Below, piece by piece: positions 35,845 through 47,007 of a stretch of DNA of 64,000 nucleotides. Numbering within the stretch: position 1 is the first letter of the stretch; each line of letters starts with the position of its first letter. A program made the position numbers and the translations under genes. The DNA is taken from NCBI RefSeq assembly GCF_020921035.1, contig NC_063157.1, positions 1,488,001 through 1,552,000 on the forward strand, written 5' to 3'. This stretch comes from Rhodamnia argentea. Taxonomy: Eukaryota > Streptophyta > Magnoliopsida > Myrtales > Myrtaceae. The notes beneath the pieces were generated by a model. It worked only from the letters and a program-made list of their open reading frames with translations, searched no databases and was not told the origin of the DNA.

Positions 35845-36250
35845 GAAAATTATAAAAAATTCTTAAACCTATTATATAAATACTGATTTAGTCATAAACT
35901 TTTTAATTTGATCAATTTATTATTAAAAATTTTGCATTTATGAAAATTTAGTATATTCGACCAATTTTGGTCGGAAATCGGTGGCGTGGACATTAAACAT
36001 CCTACATGACACATACGACGCCCATGTGGACATTTTTTATTAATCTTTTACATTTTTATTACTTCTTTGTTATTTACTTTTACTTTTTTTTATATATTTT
36101 GTCGTTTCTTTTCATTTTGGCTGGCGAGGGCTCGCAAGCCCTTGTCCTCAGCGAGTGAGGCAGCCCTCACCCAAAATAGGCGAGGGTCTAAATGAGGGTC
36201 TTCAAGATTAAAAAAAAAAAAGGAACCAAAAAAATAAAATTTTAAATTAT
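35845..36250. mobile_element. Foldback family C relic
   Basis: The left part (AAATTCTTAAACC, then TTTAGTCATAAAC, then TTGGTCGG) and the interior GGCTGGCGAGGGCTCGCAAG resemble the element at 45775-46262. A clear matching right arm is not visible, so the copy seems truncated or rearranged. Confidence 0.45.
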
Positions 36251-36690
36251 AAAAAAATTTGGCTGATTATCATATAATATAAGTTGATTTTTTTTTTTAA
36301 TTTTTGCTATCTACCTTGACTTTCTGGGAGTCCTTTTCTTTTCAATTTTCTTTTCCCAAAAATCCGTTCTTGCGATACCGACTCAGCTGCACACCGAAAA
36401 GAACTCGGATTGGTTGAAGTGAAAAGCAGGTTTTAAAAACCACTAGGCCTCAAGCACCACGCAATCGATATATTATCATACGCGCCCGGCTACGTGAGAT
36501 CTTTCCATCTCGACCGCGGATTCGTATGGGTTTTAGTGGGACACAAGTCATCCGACGGTGGAGTTAGAGCAGGCTTACATGTACCGGGGACATGGATATT
36601 CCGGCTTGCGACCTATCTACCGGCCCGCCACGTGTAGTGCACCCTTGTGGTCCACGTGGTTACCTCATTGACTGGTGTGGACGTTGGTCG
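36251..36690. other. Intergenic DNA upstream of the BAC2 promoter
   Basis: A-rich then mixed-composition DNA. No gene was recognised. Confidence 0.4.
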
Positions 36691-36697
36691 TTTCCCC

Positions 36698-37181
36698 GTA
36701 TAAAAGGGTCTGCTTTGGTTTCGGACCATCTTCCCGCAGGCCTTGAGTTTCGTTCTCTTTTCCCTCTGCAATCACCACCGCACCGCTCGCAAACAAAGGA
36801 AAGAGGGAGAAACAGAGAAGAAGAACCACCACCCATTTAATACTAGAGAGAGAGAGAGAGAGAGAGAGAAAGGGGTGCTTTTCCATCGTCGATTGGCTAT
36901 CTTGATGAGGATTATGAGAATCGCTTGATTCAGGAAACAGCCTGAGAATCAGTTGTTTTTATCAGAGTGCTCTTCGATCGATCCCCGAGTCGATCTTCCT
37001 TTGTTTTTCCGGCATTGCAACCAGAGAAGTAATTCTAGTTGGTGAAAACAGGAACAAGGTTGCGAGTTTTGGCTTGGAGAAGGAAAATAATATAAGCTGG
37101 TAAGGTTTTGGCACGAGGGATTCTTCTTGTTCCTTTGGGATCTATCCGAGGAGTGTTGGCGCTGGAAATAAGCAGAAGATA
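36698..37181 (+). promoter_or_regulatory. BAC2 TATA box and long 5' leader with (GA)n
   Basis: TATA box GTATAAAAG lies at 36698-36706. The leader contains a GA/CT microsatellite at about 36845-36870 and short upstream ATGs before the main start at 37182. If transcription starts about 30 bp past the TATA box, the leader is about 450 nt. Confidence 0.6.
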
Positions 37182-38374
37182 ATGGATTTCTGGCCGGAGT
37201 TCCTTGCGAGCAATTGGGGTAGAGAATTTGTGGCGGGTGGATTCGGCGGGGCTGCGGGTATTTTATCCGGTTATCCGCTCGATACACTCCGGATTCGGCA
37301 GCAGCAGTCGAGGTCCGGCTCTGCCTTCAGCATCCTCCGCAGCATCGTCGGCAATGAGGGACCGGGTGCTCTCTATAGAGGCATGGGTGCACCCTTGGCT
37401 ACTGTCACTTTTCAGGTCATCTCTTGTCTGAAATCTCTCTCTCACTTCTTATCTCATAGACAAATATGTCAAAGTTCCTTCTTCCAGCGAATCAAACCTA
37501 TATAGACTTCGGTCCCTTGATTTAACATTTCTTGAGATGTACGCGAAGCGAATCCTCAATTCCTTGTGATGACATAGGTGCCGTTTTTTGCCTGATAAAG
37601 ACTTGCGGTTTTTACTGATATTAAGACGACTGAAACTTGACTTATCCATGAATTCTGCAGAATGCCATGGCTTTTCAATCCTACGCTATCCTGTCCCGAG
37701 CTTTCGATGCATCTGGGTCTTCCCAAGACCCTCCTTCCTACAGAGGAGTTGCTTTAGGAGGCGTCGGCACCGGTGCCCTGCAAAGTCTGATGCTAACCCC
37801 CATTGAACTGGTTAAGATCCGACTTCAGTTGCAGGACAGAACCTATGCTAATTCCCATAAGCTATATAACCGCCATAATGGGCCGATGAGTGTTGCGAAA
37901 AGCATATTTCAAAGAGAAGGATTAAGAGGCATGTACCGAGGCTTGACCATCACCGTGCTTCGAGATGCCCCATCCCATGGTGTCTACTTCTGGACGTACG
38001 AGTATACGAGAGAGAAGCTCCACCCTGGCTGCAGAAAAGAGGGTGGAGAGAGCTTTAGGACGATGATTACAGCGGGAGGCCTAGCAGGAGTTGCGAGTTG
38101 GATCTGTTGCTATCCCTTAGACGTCGTGAAGACGAGGCTGCAAGCTCAATCCCACCTCTCGCCTGTGCAATACAGCGGGATAGTCGATTGTCTGTGTAGA
38201 AGTGTGAAAGAGGAAGGATACAGCGTGCTCTGGCGAGGGCTAGGAACTGCTGTCGCCAGAGCTTTCTTCGTGAATGGCGCAATTTTCACTGCTTACGAAC
38301 TCGCTCTCAGGTGCTTCTTCAACAACGAGAGTAGCATCAGCATTCAAAGAGAGAGTGCAATCTGGGAAAACTAG
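37182..38374 (+). CDS. BAC2: Mitochondrial basic amino acid carrier BAC2 (arginine/ornithine type)
   Basis: Two exons, 37182-37415 and 37661-38374, sum to 948 nt and 315 residues, normal for the mitochondrial carrier family. Three repeats of about 100 residues each carry the carrier signature: YPLDTLRIRQQ (repeat 1), TPIELVKIRLQ (repeat 2, with T in place of the usual start residue) and YPLDVVKTRLQ (repeat 3). Six membrane helices are expected in the inner mitochondrial membrane. The start MDFWPEFLASNWGREFVAGG is nearly identical to Arabidopsis BAC2 (At1g79900), which exchanges arginine, lysine, ornithine and histidine and is induced by osmotic stress. An insertion of about 10 residues (around TYANSHKLYNRHNG) in repeat 2 is longer than in my recollection of BAC2. 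Confidence 0.94.
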
Positions 38375-39480
38375 TGGATGCTTTGCATCGTTGGCCATCA
38401 CTAGAGGCTATCTAGCTGCTAGCAAGTGTTACTTACACATGTATAAAGGGATGAATCCAACATGATTGTACAGGATTACTTTCATAGGAATGCTGTAGAT
38501 CACTCTCTTAGTGGATGAACTTCTCAGAATTATCGCTATAATACCTTTTCCACATTTAAAAAGTATCAGAAGAGCACAGAAGCAGCAAGCATCACTAACA
38601 CAGTGACAAGCATTTTCTGGTGCACTTCTATGTCAGCCCAGCAATAGGAACATGCTCATCACCATGAGCCAATGCAGTTACTTTCAAATCATATGCAGCT
38701 TTCGAGAATTTTTGCAGTCAATTTGCAACCTCCAACGGACTGATATAGTACAAGTATATATGTTAACTAGAGACGTCGAAATGCGGGTTCGATTTCATAC
38801 GCTAGGCATACGCAAAATGGACTATGCATGCTTTAAACAGTTTGCGAGAATCACAAAATTAATCGTCAATTGATGATTTGATAGTAAGCGTGAACAAGAC
38901 TCACTCCTAGCAGCTTATGCCGAGGCTTTCGCGCACATCTTCCTCATCAAATTTCTGGGCAACTGTGTTGGATTTTAACACATTCATGGGTTAACCCATA
39001 GGAGAGATCAAGATAAAACGGCCACACCAGGCCTGCATTCAACGCTGAGGGACTAGAGGCAACCCATGTGCGACACCCAGGGAAATGTGCCCTCTACAAA
39101 AAGGCTCGGGCGCAACTTTGATTGGGTGTAACTTTTGATCCGATCTTCGATTGACTCGATTTTTTCGTTAACGAAAAGCTCGCGATCTAAACTTCAGACA
39201 ATGCGATTATTTTAAAAATGTAATGGCTCGCGAATTTATTGAATTCGGGCCGAACAAAAACTCTTGACGGGCCCAGACCGATGCTTAAACTTCCTTGTTT
39301 TGGGGCACATCCCAACCCATTCTTCGGTCCCATTTGAATACTTCAGGATGGCACTCTTTCTCAGAAACTCATTGAACTAGAAGAGATACTCCACAAAAGT
39401 ACTTTCATTTCCTCTTCGTGGCAAAGAAGAAAAAACTTGACGAGGACAGCTGAGGGGAAGTAGCCTACTCACATCATCAG
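38375..39480. other. Intergenic DNA downstream of BAC2
   Basis: Nothing coding recognised. One unit of the dispersed repeat with GACTCGATTTTTTCG, then CGAAAAGCTCG, lies at about 39110-39200. Confidence 0.45.
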
Positions 39481-39484
39481 CTCC

Positions 39485-39800
39485 GCGACGTGCACGATCG
39501 GAAGTCTCCCCTCATGTTCGCTCTCCACCACGAGATCAGGCGGAATGGCTATCTTCTCCCCGTACGGGGAGGAGCTCCTCCTCGTCCATGTCTCTCAAAG
39601 CCTCAATCTCTCCAAATAGTGATGTTACCGGATCTCAACCGAATCCTCCTGAATCCGGACCATGGTAGCACCTTCCTTCACTCGCCGCAGTCTCTACATC
39701 GCAGACGACCGGAATCTCAAACTCACGCTTGTCAATGAAACTATCTTCATTGGCAACACTGAAAAGCTTGATCTTGTTGATGAAATCGACTGCTCATAGC
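39485..39800 (-). pseudogene. PDX1-like (pyridoxal phosphate synthase) fragment, copy 1
   Basis: On the minus strand the frame around 39690-39780 reads VANEDSFIDKREFEIPVVC, matching the ADEDHHINK..F..PFVCG region of PDX1. Farther along, ALRDMDEEELLP matches the RNMDDDEV region. Stops and frame changes separate the pieces, and the catalytic barrel is incomplete. A related but better preserved copy lies at 40380-40920. Not functional as read. Confidence 0.65.
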
Positions 39801-39844
39801 GTTAACATCTCCTCAGCTTCCATGGAGTGGCCTAAACGAAAAAA

Positions 39845-40330
39845 AATGATCAAACTTTGATTGGACATGGCATTTCGGTCCACGTCCTATTAATTTGATT
39901 TTTGACCCTAAGGAAAGCCCGGATTGTTCCAAATATGCTGGTCAATGTAATAGAAATAGTGTTGGGTGACGAAAAGCTCGTGACCCAATTGACCCGGTCG
40001 TAACTTTCCATCCAACATCCCATCGACCTCATTTTCACGCTTAGGGAAAGCTCGTGACCCAATTGCTTAAAAATACGGTCCGATTTAAAAGAAAAAGAGT
40101 CGGGATTGCAAATTTCCATATCCAAACGATTGGACGGTCACCATATTTTGTCCGATTAGAATCCGATTATTTTTTTTTTTATAACCAAAGTTTCTCATGT
40201 GTAATGGACTATTTCTCGGAATGATGATGGTATGCCAATACTATCGGATAGGAATGGTGAGGGTATGACAATGCTACCGGGTAAGTCCCCGAAGCGTGGT
40301 CGTTGAGAGTTGAACATAAGACCTCATCGG
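39845..40330. repeat. Dispersed repeat units between the two PDX1 remnants
   Basis: Two diverged units (about 39850-39930 and 39990-40070) carry AATTTGATTTTTGACCC or CTCATTTTCACGC, followed by AGGGAAAGCTCGTGACC or similar. Related units occur near 27540, 27700 and 39110. Confidence 0.5.
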
Positions 40331-40379
40331 TTTAACTGTCTAAGGCCCCGCTTGTTTAAGAGTTTGGATAATTTTGTCT

Positions 40380-40920
40380 GCAGCATGCTCTCCCCCTTGA
40401 AGATCTCCATGCTAATGAGGACATCATTGTAATCCGAGCGCATCATGAGCACCGCATCGGCCATGGTCACAATCCCTCCTCCGATCACGAAGGGCACGAA
40501 GAGAAGCCTCCCATGTCGCTTGGTCTCCACCACGAGATCTAGTGGAGCGGCCTACGTGTGTAAGAAGAGCTCGGCCTCGTCCATGTCGACTAGAGCCCTA
40601 CTCTTTCCGAACAACGATTTGACGATCTTCAGTGTGTGCACAATCCCCCCCGCATCCGGGGCAACGAGCGCTTCACTCACCCTCCTCTACGTCCTCAGCA
40701 AGATTTCTATAGCCACAAGTGAATAGAATCGAGAGCGCACACTTGTTGATGAAAGTTTCCTCATTGACCACGCCTAAAAAGTCGGTCTCATCGAGGAAAT
40801 CCACTTTTCTTATCTCTTGTTTCTCTTTTGCTTCGGCGAGGTAGCCTACACAAACCTTCAACATTAACGAAAGCAGACCGACGGCGTATTTGGTCTCGGC
40901 TCTATCAACGCAAGTCAGCT
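40380..40920 (-). pseudogene. PDX1-like (pyridoxal phosphate synthase) fragment, copy 2
   Basis: Consecutive minus-strand blocks match PDX1 order: VGYLAEAK (for IGHFVEAQ), VDFLDETDFL, NEETFINK..L.I.FTCGYRNLAE (for DEDHHINK..F.IPFVCGCRNLGE), AGGIVHTLKIVKSLFG, DMDEAELF, then AAPLDLVVETKRHGRL and IGGGIVTMADAVLMM (for AGGVATPADAALMM) and EIFKGE. A TAG interrupts between DMDEAELFLHT and AAPLDL. A one-base frame change and deletion lie after RNLAEDVEEGE, removing the MIRTKGEAG segment with its lysine. The region sits between TMA7 and kinesin-13B, where Arabidopsis carries PDX1.2 (At3g16050). Confidence 0.75.
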
Positions 40921-40929
40921 GAACACCGT

Positions 40930-41657
40930 GATTGATGAGTGGGTAGGTGGGAGCAACAGCAATTGCACCTATCAAAGCAACTAAAAGAATTATGGAAATG
41001 AGTCCAAATGCTGGAGCTTCTAACTAGGATGAATGCGCTAACTATGGACATGATGCCGGAAATAGCACCACTGAGTTAAGTAGGTCATTTATCATCACAA
41101 AGATTCATTTTCTGTGGTTTCCCTGATCAAACTAGAGGCTATCGGAGGCTCCGAGAAAGTCAGAATAGGAAAGCGTCCGGCATATCTTAACCAAACCTTT
41201 TGCATGGGCTCGTCGGGGGAACATTGTGATCAGCCGAAGAAGCTTCCCAGAAAGTAATCGTCCACCGTGTGAGAAGTGAAGTGTGCTCCCATACCTCATT
41301 TGGTTTTTTCTAGGCGACTCTAATAAGCAAGTGGCAACTCCTCACGTAAAATTCTCATATAATTAATCGAACTAAAGTGAAATCTCCCATGTCTTGCAGG
41401 GTAAAGATTTGAGAGAACTCGGGCATTGAAGATCGCCGGTCCATCTTTGGCATTATCTCTAAGCTTCGTCTTTTCTTGACGCCCATTCGGGAGAGTCACG
41501 ATAAGGTTGCATGGTGGTTTTGGTGGAGAAGGGGGAGTACTACGATCAAATTTTCCTCATCAACAACTAAGATGACGCCAAATTATTGACCGTTAACCTA
41601 CACCATCCACAGACACGTTACCATTTATTAATTTAATCAAATCAAAGACGACCGCGA
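40930..41657. other. Intergenic DNA, partly repeat-related
   Basis: The 41460-41530 stretch resembles 27440-27510. No gene is visible. Confidence 0.45.
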
Positions 41658-42420
41658 TTTTTTTTTTTTTTTTGGTAAGGTAAGAATGTATATAACTTTT
41701 CAAAGCGCCATTTACAAGGAAGAGACCGAACACAAAAACCTCGTACCCATTAGTACACAAGGGCGTGTCTTAATGGGTGCAAAGGTGTAGCGGTCTATCA
41801 AGATACACAAACTGAAAGCGCATATACCAAAGAAGCCAAAGAGATGGCTATGTAAGAGGGAACGGCCAAAACAGCGGCCAACCAAGACAAAGACTATCTA
41901 ACGGGTCATAGATACCAGCCAAGACAGCAGCCAAAAAACATAAGGAAAATACACTAAACAGCATCGGGGCGGTCTTCAAAGATAGAGGATGGGAGCCCCC
42001 AATTTCTTTGGAGTCGCCTATTACGAGGGTGGTCTTGAACATGCCCAAGAGAGATACTCTTGTCTCTCACAACTTTGACAAGGTGTTTGATAATAGCCGG
42101 CACAAAAAGAGGCTTGTCTCGAAAGAGGATATTGTTCCTTTCGGTCCAAATGATATGACATAGGGCACCGAGAGAAAACCTAGTAATGCGATGGTGAAAA
42201 GAACGGTCTCCAAAAGCTTGCATAGCCCAACGAATGAAGTCATCCCAATGAAGGTTCTGCCAAGCTATGTCGCATTTCGTAGCCCAATATAATGCGAGAG
42301 AGCCCGTAATAGAGCATCCAAAAAATAAGTGGTTGATAGAGTCAGGTCTAGATCGACAGAAAGCACACATGTTTTTCGTACCTCGTAAGACTAACAATCC
42401 AACAACTATTTCCACATGTC
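41658..42420 (-). mobile_element. 5'-truncated LINE 3' end
   Basis: The minus-strand frame 42415-41954 encodes a zinc-binding reverse-transcriptase C-terminal domain (zf-RVT type): MCAFCRSRPDSINHLFFGC has the CxxC...HxxxxC arrangement, followed by W-rich helices and IIWTERNN. Downstream on the same strand is a 16-base A tail (41658-41673). The reverse transcriptase core and endonuclease are missing, as expected of a truncated non-LTR insertion. Confidence 0.8.
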
Positions 42421-43039
42421 AAGCCGAATTATAAGCTAAATAATGTTTAATTCTATAACCTAAATATTGTTATCAAATATGAAAATTTCCGAATGTCACA
42501 CGTCCTCAGGTTGGAGTGCTATCAGCCGATTCGTATTCCCTTCGATCCTTCCCAGTCTGATGATCCCGCTCGACCATCCAATCCTAATCCCAACCATCAT
42601 CTAAATAAACTTAACTCTATGTTTTCAATTTTATTTTGTTGTTTCTGCTAGGATTGACAATTTAGATGATTTGGATGATTTGCTGTTGATTGTAAACTTT
42701 TGAACTGAGCTGTGGTTCGCATTAAAAGCTTGGCTAGTTAATGTTACTTGCTGTTTCACCCAACTCTGATTTTAGTCACCAACTTAAAATCTTTGTACAC
42801 GAGTGATACGCTTAAAATCCTCGGGCATGAACAATACGAAATTTACATGCATAGAACGTAGTCTTAATACTCAATTTTGCTTTACAAATGCAGTTTTAGA
42901 CTCACTCTTGTAGGATACACTGGATATACGGAGAGCGTAATGCACTTTGTCTTCTATAAGGAACATTGTTTATCTATCACATAAATTTGCTGAGATTTCT
43001 TATAGATGCCATCATGTGCTCAATTGATCATATGCAAGT

Positions 43040-43800
43040 ACTGGCGATAACTCGAGACCTTTTAGGGATAGTTAGTGTAGGACGTCCGTCTTCAGTCTTC
43101 TCACTTATCGAAAAGAAAATTCGTATAATTTTAGTGGTTACTATCCAAAATGAAAAGTTGCTACGTCCGTGAGAAAGTTTCGTCGGGTTTTTAGAATGAA
43201 AATAATATGAGAGAAGTTTTTATTCATGACGAAGTAGTTGCCTAATACGAGTATTAACACAGAATTGTCATTTACTAGTACGAAAAATTTAGAACCCTCG
43301 ACTTAGCAGTTACAAAGAATGCCTGGAGAATTACAACTTGAGCTATTCTCATCGTGAGATAAGTGGCAAACGAAGTTACTTAAAGTAATAAGTAATTGCC
43401 AATATCCTAGTAATGAAATTCACAGTGAATTTCATTACAAAGAAGATGTAAGTTCCACATAGTTGAAGAACAACCCAAGCAAAGTGAGCAACACTTTGAG
43501 AGCGCTCGAGCTCGAAGGCTTTTTAGGCATGCCCTTAGTGTTGGACGTCTATTATCGGTCTTCTCACTTGTAAAAAAAAAATTACCTATAAGCAGTTGCT
43601 ACTGCTCAAAGTGAAAAGTTACCCATGCCCATTAGAAAGTTACGTCGATTTTTTTAGAATTAAAATAATACTAGAAAAATTATCACGAAATAGCTACACG
43701 ATATAATTATCAAAACGATAGTGTTGTTTAGTTATATGAAAAGTTTAGAACCCTTGCCTCAGTAGTTATATCAGATACTTAGAGATGTATAAGTGAGAAT
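43040..43800. repeat. Diverged direct duplication of about 290 bp
   Basis: The copies at about 43040-43330 and 43500-43790 share in order GGACGTC, GGTCTTCTCACTT or AGTCTTCTCACTT, AAAGTTAC or AAAGTTGC, GAAAGTT(A/T)CGTCG, and TTTAGAACCC. The period is about 460 bp. Confidence 0.6.
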
Positions 43801-45774
43801 TGTTGGAAAATATAATGGAATGAAGTAAAAATGTAGTCAAACTTTGAGGCGTGTAATCACTCTCTTTTAAGATCAATTTGTCTAATAAAGTTGTTATAGG
43901 TTTTTGGCAAATTCCTTTCAAGATACAACAAAGTCACGATGAGAATCTTGGATAGCAATTCCAGTAAATCTCCACGAAACAATTAAAATTGGTTGTCTCT
44001 TTTTTGAAGGAAAACGAAAGAATAAAAGTTAACAACTAAAATTGTACAGAATTATCCTTTAAATAATACTAATAGAACACACCTCTTGATGTCCAAACTG
44101 CCCATGTACGAATGCACCTATTCATGTCCAAAACATTGCAATTTGGACATGACCGTTCATGTGTGATAACGGTCATTCGGACACAACCGTTCAAAAGTGA
44201 CAACCGCCGATCGGATGCAACTGTTCATATCCGAATAGTCATAATTAAAAATATAGAATATAATTATAAAATAATTGATTTCGAAATAATAAAAAAAATT
44301 AAGGTTTAATAATCGCGTCAAAATAGCACAGTCACACGCTCACCCGTACGCGGGTATAGTGGGGTATAGTCCACTTGCCAATTTCTTTATTCTAAAAGAC
44401 TATTGTGGCCTTATAACTAATAAAGAGACTTGCATTCTTCTTTCTATCCTATGTGGGATTGAAAAGACAGTTTTTGTTTTACAAATAAAGTTCAACAAGA
44501 ATGGGCTGCTACGGCGTATTTGTGAGGTCGGAGATCTTCAACCAGGAGCATGCCTTTCGGAAGGCGGAGAAGATCGTGCGAGCAGTTGAGAAATTTCTTC
44601 AATTCGAGAACGAGAATTATGATGGAAACCGGTTGTCTTCTTCAACTTGTTCAACTTGCTTCCCTAGTCCATCCTTTCACTGTCGGAAGATCGACATAAC
44701 TGATTGCTTGTCCCGCTACTACGAACTAAGGGGAATCCACCTTGGTTGTTTTGGCGTGGGCGTTGTTTTCTGTCGCCTATGTTGCTTGTCTCACGTGTAG
44801 TGTTGTCAAAAAGGATCGAAAGTCCATTTATTAATCCTTATATTCCGATTTCTGATTACATTTTTCGGCGAATGTACTCTCACTTCGTTCTCAGGCTCCC
44901 GACCAGCTATTAATAGGTTAGTGGCGACTTCTAGACTTTGATCATGTATGAGTTAGCTAAGCTTTGCTAAATGGTTTGGTATGGATTTTAGTAATAAAGT
45001 CCAATGAAATGTGAATATTTAATGGATCTAAAGCCCAACCCACGTTCAGTTCATCTTCGGTTAGGCCACTTATGTTCAAATTTTATCTTCTACTCTTCCC
45101 TTTCTGAAATAGAATAATAGCAAGAAATTTATGACATCTCAAGTTTTAGAAAACTGCGAAAATTGGTATATAGTTGTACATGTCATTATCGGTTGACCTA
45201 TTGATTTTAAGAGATGGAGGGTATTTCATTGTGAAACTCGAAAATTTTGCAATAAAGAAAAAGTTGCAAACAAATCGAAAATCTTATTTGGGAAAAGTAT
45301 TAAATGTTTTATCTTTCACACCTATTGCCATAACAGAAAAGTTTTTGCTTTTTTAACATTCATGTAGTAATGTAGGTTGGGTTGAGTATGGGTCACTAAA
45401 TTCTTATTGTATATATATATGGGGAAAAATGGTTATATTAATCGATTTGGATTCGGACTATTTTCGATCCGACCCACTCATTCGATGGTCCCTAGTTACG
45501 GGATATAAATCTATGGTGCTTAACCAGAACATAGATGCATTTTTAAATTTAAAATTAAATAGAAAGGGGCCCAAGTCGTGGAACGTCGTATCTTTTCACC
45601 AATTTGAAACTCTTATCCAGATCCTATAAAATGCAAACAATCCTACGCCTTTGTAGAAACCAATCCTCGAGCAACTGTCTGATTCATCTGGCTTCTGGAT
45701 TTCTATCCCTCATCTTCTTGATCAAAATCGTAATCTTGCTTCATAACTCCAAAAACTATTATAACTAAGATAAT

Positions 45775-46262
45775 TACCAAAAAAATCCTAAACATATCAT
45801 AACTATATCAATTCAGTCATAAACCTTTTGTATTTATTTTAATTCAGACCTAAATTTTTTTCATTTGTGCCAATTCGATCCATTTAGCTGGTCGGCATTG
45901 ACGTAGTGTTGTCGGCACCGATGTAGACATTTTTACACTACTATTTTAATATTTTTTTTAAAATTATATATTTTCATTTTTTTTTGTTTTTCCTTCCCCG
46001 GGCGCTTGGGGCTGGCGAGTGTCACCGGCCAAACCTCACCGACCATAGGCGAGGGCCGAGATGCCCTCACCAACATGGGGCGAAGGCATCGCAGCCCTTG
46101 CAGGCTCTAGGCGAGAGCGCACACGTCCGCGCTGGTTGGCTAAATAGACTGAATTAGCACAAATGCAAAAGGTTTAGAACTGAATTGACAAAAAAAAAAA
46201 AAGGTTTAGGACTGAATTTGCACAATTACAATAGATTTAAGACTTTTTTTTAGTAATTTTTC
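45775..46262. mobile_element. Foldback family C element
   Basis: The left arm (ATTACCAAAAAAATCC, then CAATTCAGTCATAAACC, then CCATTTAGCTGGTCGGC) is the reverse complement of the right arm (GTTGGCTAAATAGA, then GGTTTAGGACTGAATTTG, then TTTTTTTTAGTAAT). The GC-rich interior has repeated GGCGAGGGC-like words. About 490 bp, non-coding. Confidence 0.7.
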
Positions 46263-46472
46263 CCAAAACCCTACACATAGAGAAACCTAAAGATCACTCC
46301 AAAAAATAGTGTTCTCAATGAATTGGAACACTTCTTTGTCAAGAAAGCTCTAATGTGTATCACATAATCTTGAATCTCATATTTGCAGCAAAGGCTAGTA
46401 GCCGACAAATCAAGCTTAAGCAATCGGCATATCATAGTATTCTGTGAAGATTTGCATATCGAATCTGGTTAA

Positions 46473-47002
46473 TGAAGGGATGTATCGCAAAGCGATTGGG
46501 AATGATCGCACAGATAATAGAAGAAAAATAGACGACGCACGGTTCTACCCGGGTTCACCCTGAATAGAGCTACATCTTGCAAAGAGATTTCACTATAGTT
46601 TTAGGTTTACGGCCGCACAACTCGTTACATGATCGGCAAAAACGAGCAAATATTAATATGCCCTAAACGGGCCAAAAACCTAATCTATCCGAAACCCCTT
46701 TAATCTCTCAACAAATGGGCTAACTTAGACAAAAGCCCAAACTCGTTGAAGTTTCGGGCGCGCCGCCCCTCAACCCTCGCCCGCACACCCGCGAGCGGGG
46801 CAACTGTCTGCTCACCGAGGAGCGGAACCCCGGCCTGCGGACCGGGCAGCGGGACACCCGTGTCGGGCGCGCTGCCCCCGAACCCTCGCATCCCATGCGC
46901 AGGGGTTACATGTTGTTGGATCATACTTTGGTTTCCCTAAGCTCACGTGAACGTGCCTGGTGTGAGAAACAATGGTCCCCGAAGTATTCGCCAACTCCAA
47001 CA
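46473..47002 (-). mobile_element. Solo LTR 1 (inverted)
   Basis: In minus orientation it starts TGTTGGAGTTGGCGAATACT at 47002 and ends in TTCA at 46473, with near-matching 5-bp flanks (GTTAA at 46468-46472, GCTAA at 47003-47007). It is homologous over its length to the element at 57350-57867. No internal retrotransposon region adjoins, so it is a solo LTR. Confidence 0.8.
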
Positions 47003-47007
47003 GCTAA

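Larger units (their letters stand above)
42421..46467. other. Gene-poor AT-rich interval
   Basis: Contains a diverged tandem duplication (43040-43800), short imperfect repeats around 44100-44230, and a foldback element at 45775-46262. Open frames at 44501-44800 and elsewhere have no recognisable domain. Confidence 0.5.

Noticed and set aside
38925-38965. Minus-strand peptide-like text KFDEEDVRESLG
   Set aside because: Too short to assign to a family; no flanking exon found.
44501-44800. Frame beginning MGCYGVFVRSEIFNQE with possible myristoylation start
   Set aside because: No recognised domain; the frame becomes low-quality after about 45 residues and lies in repeat-rich DNA. Could be a gene fragment but not supportable.
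46700-47000. Overlapping open frames on both strands
   Set aside because: Same LTR sequence as above; GC-rich repeats keep several frames open.
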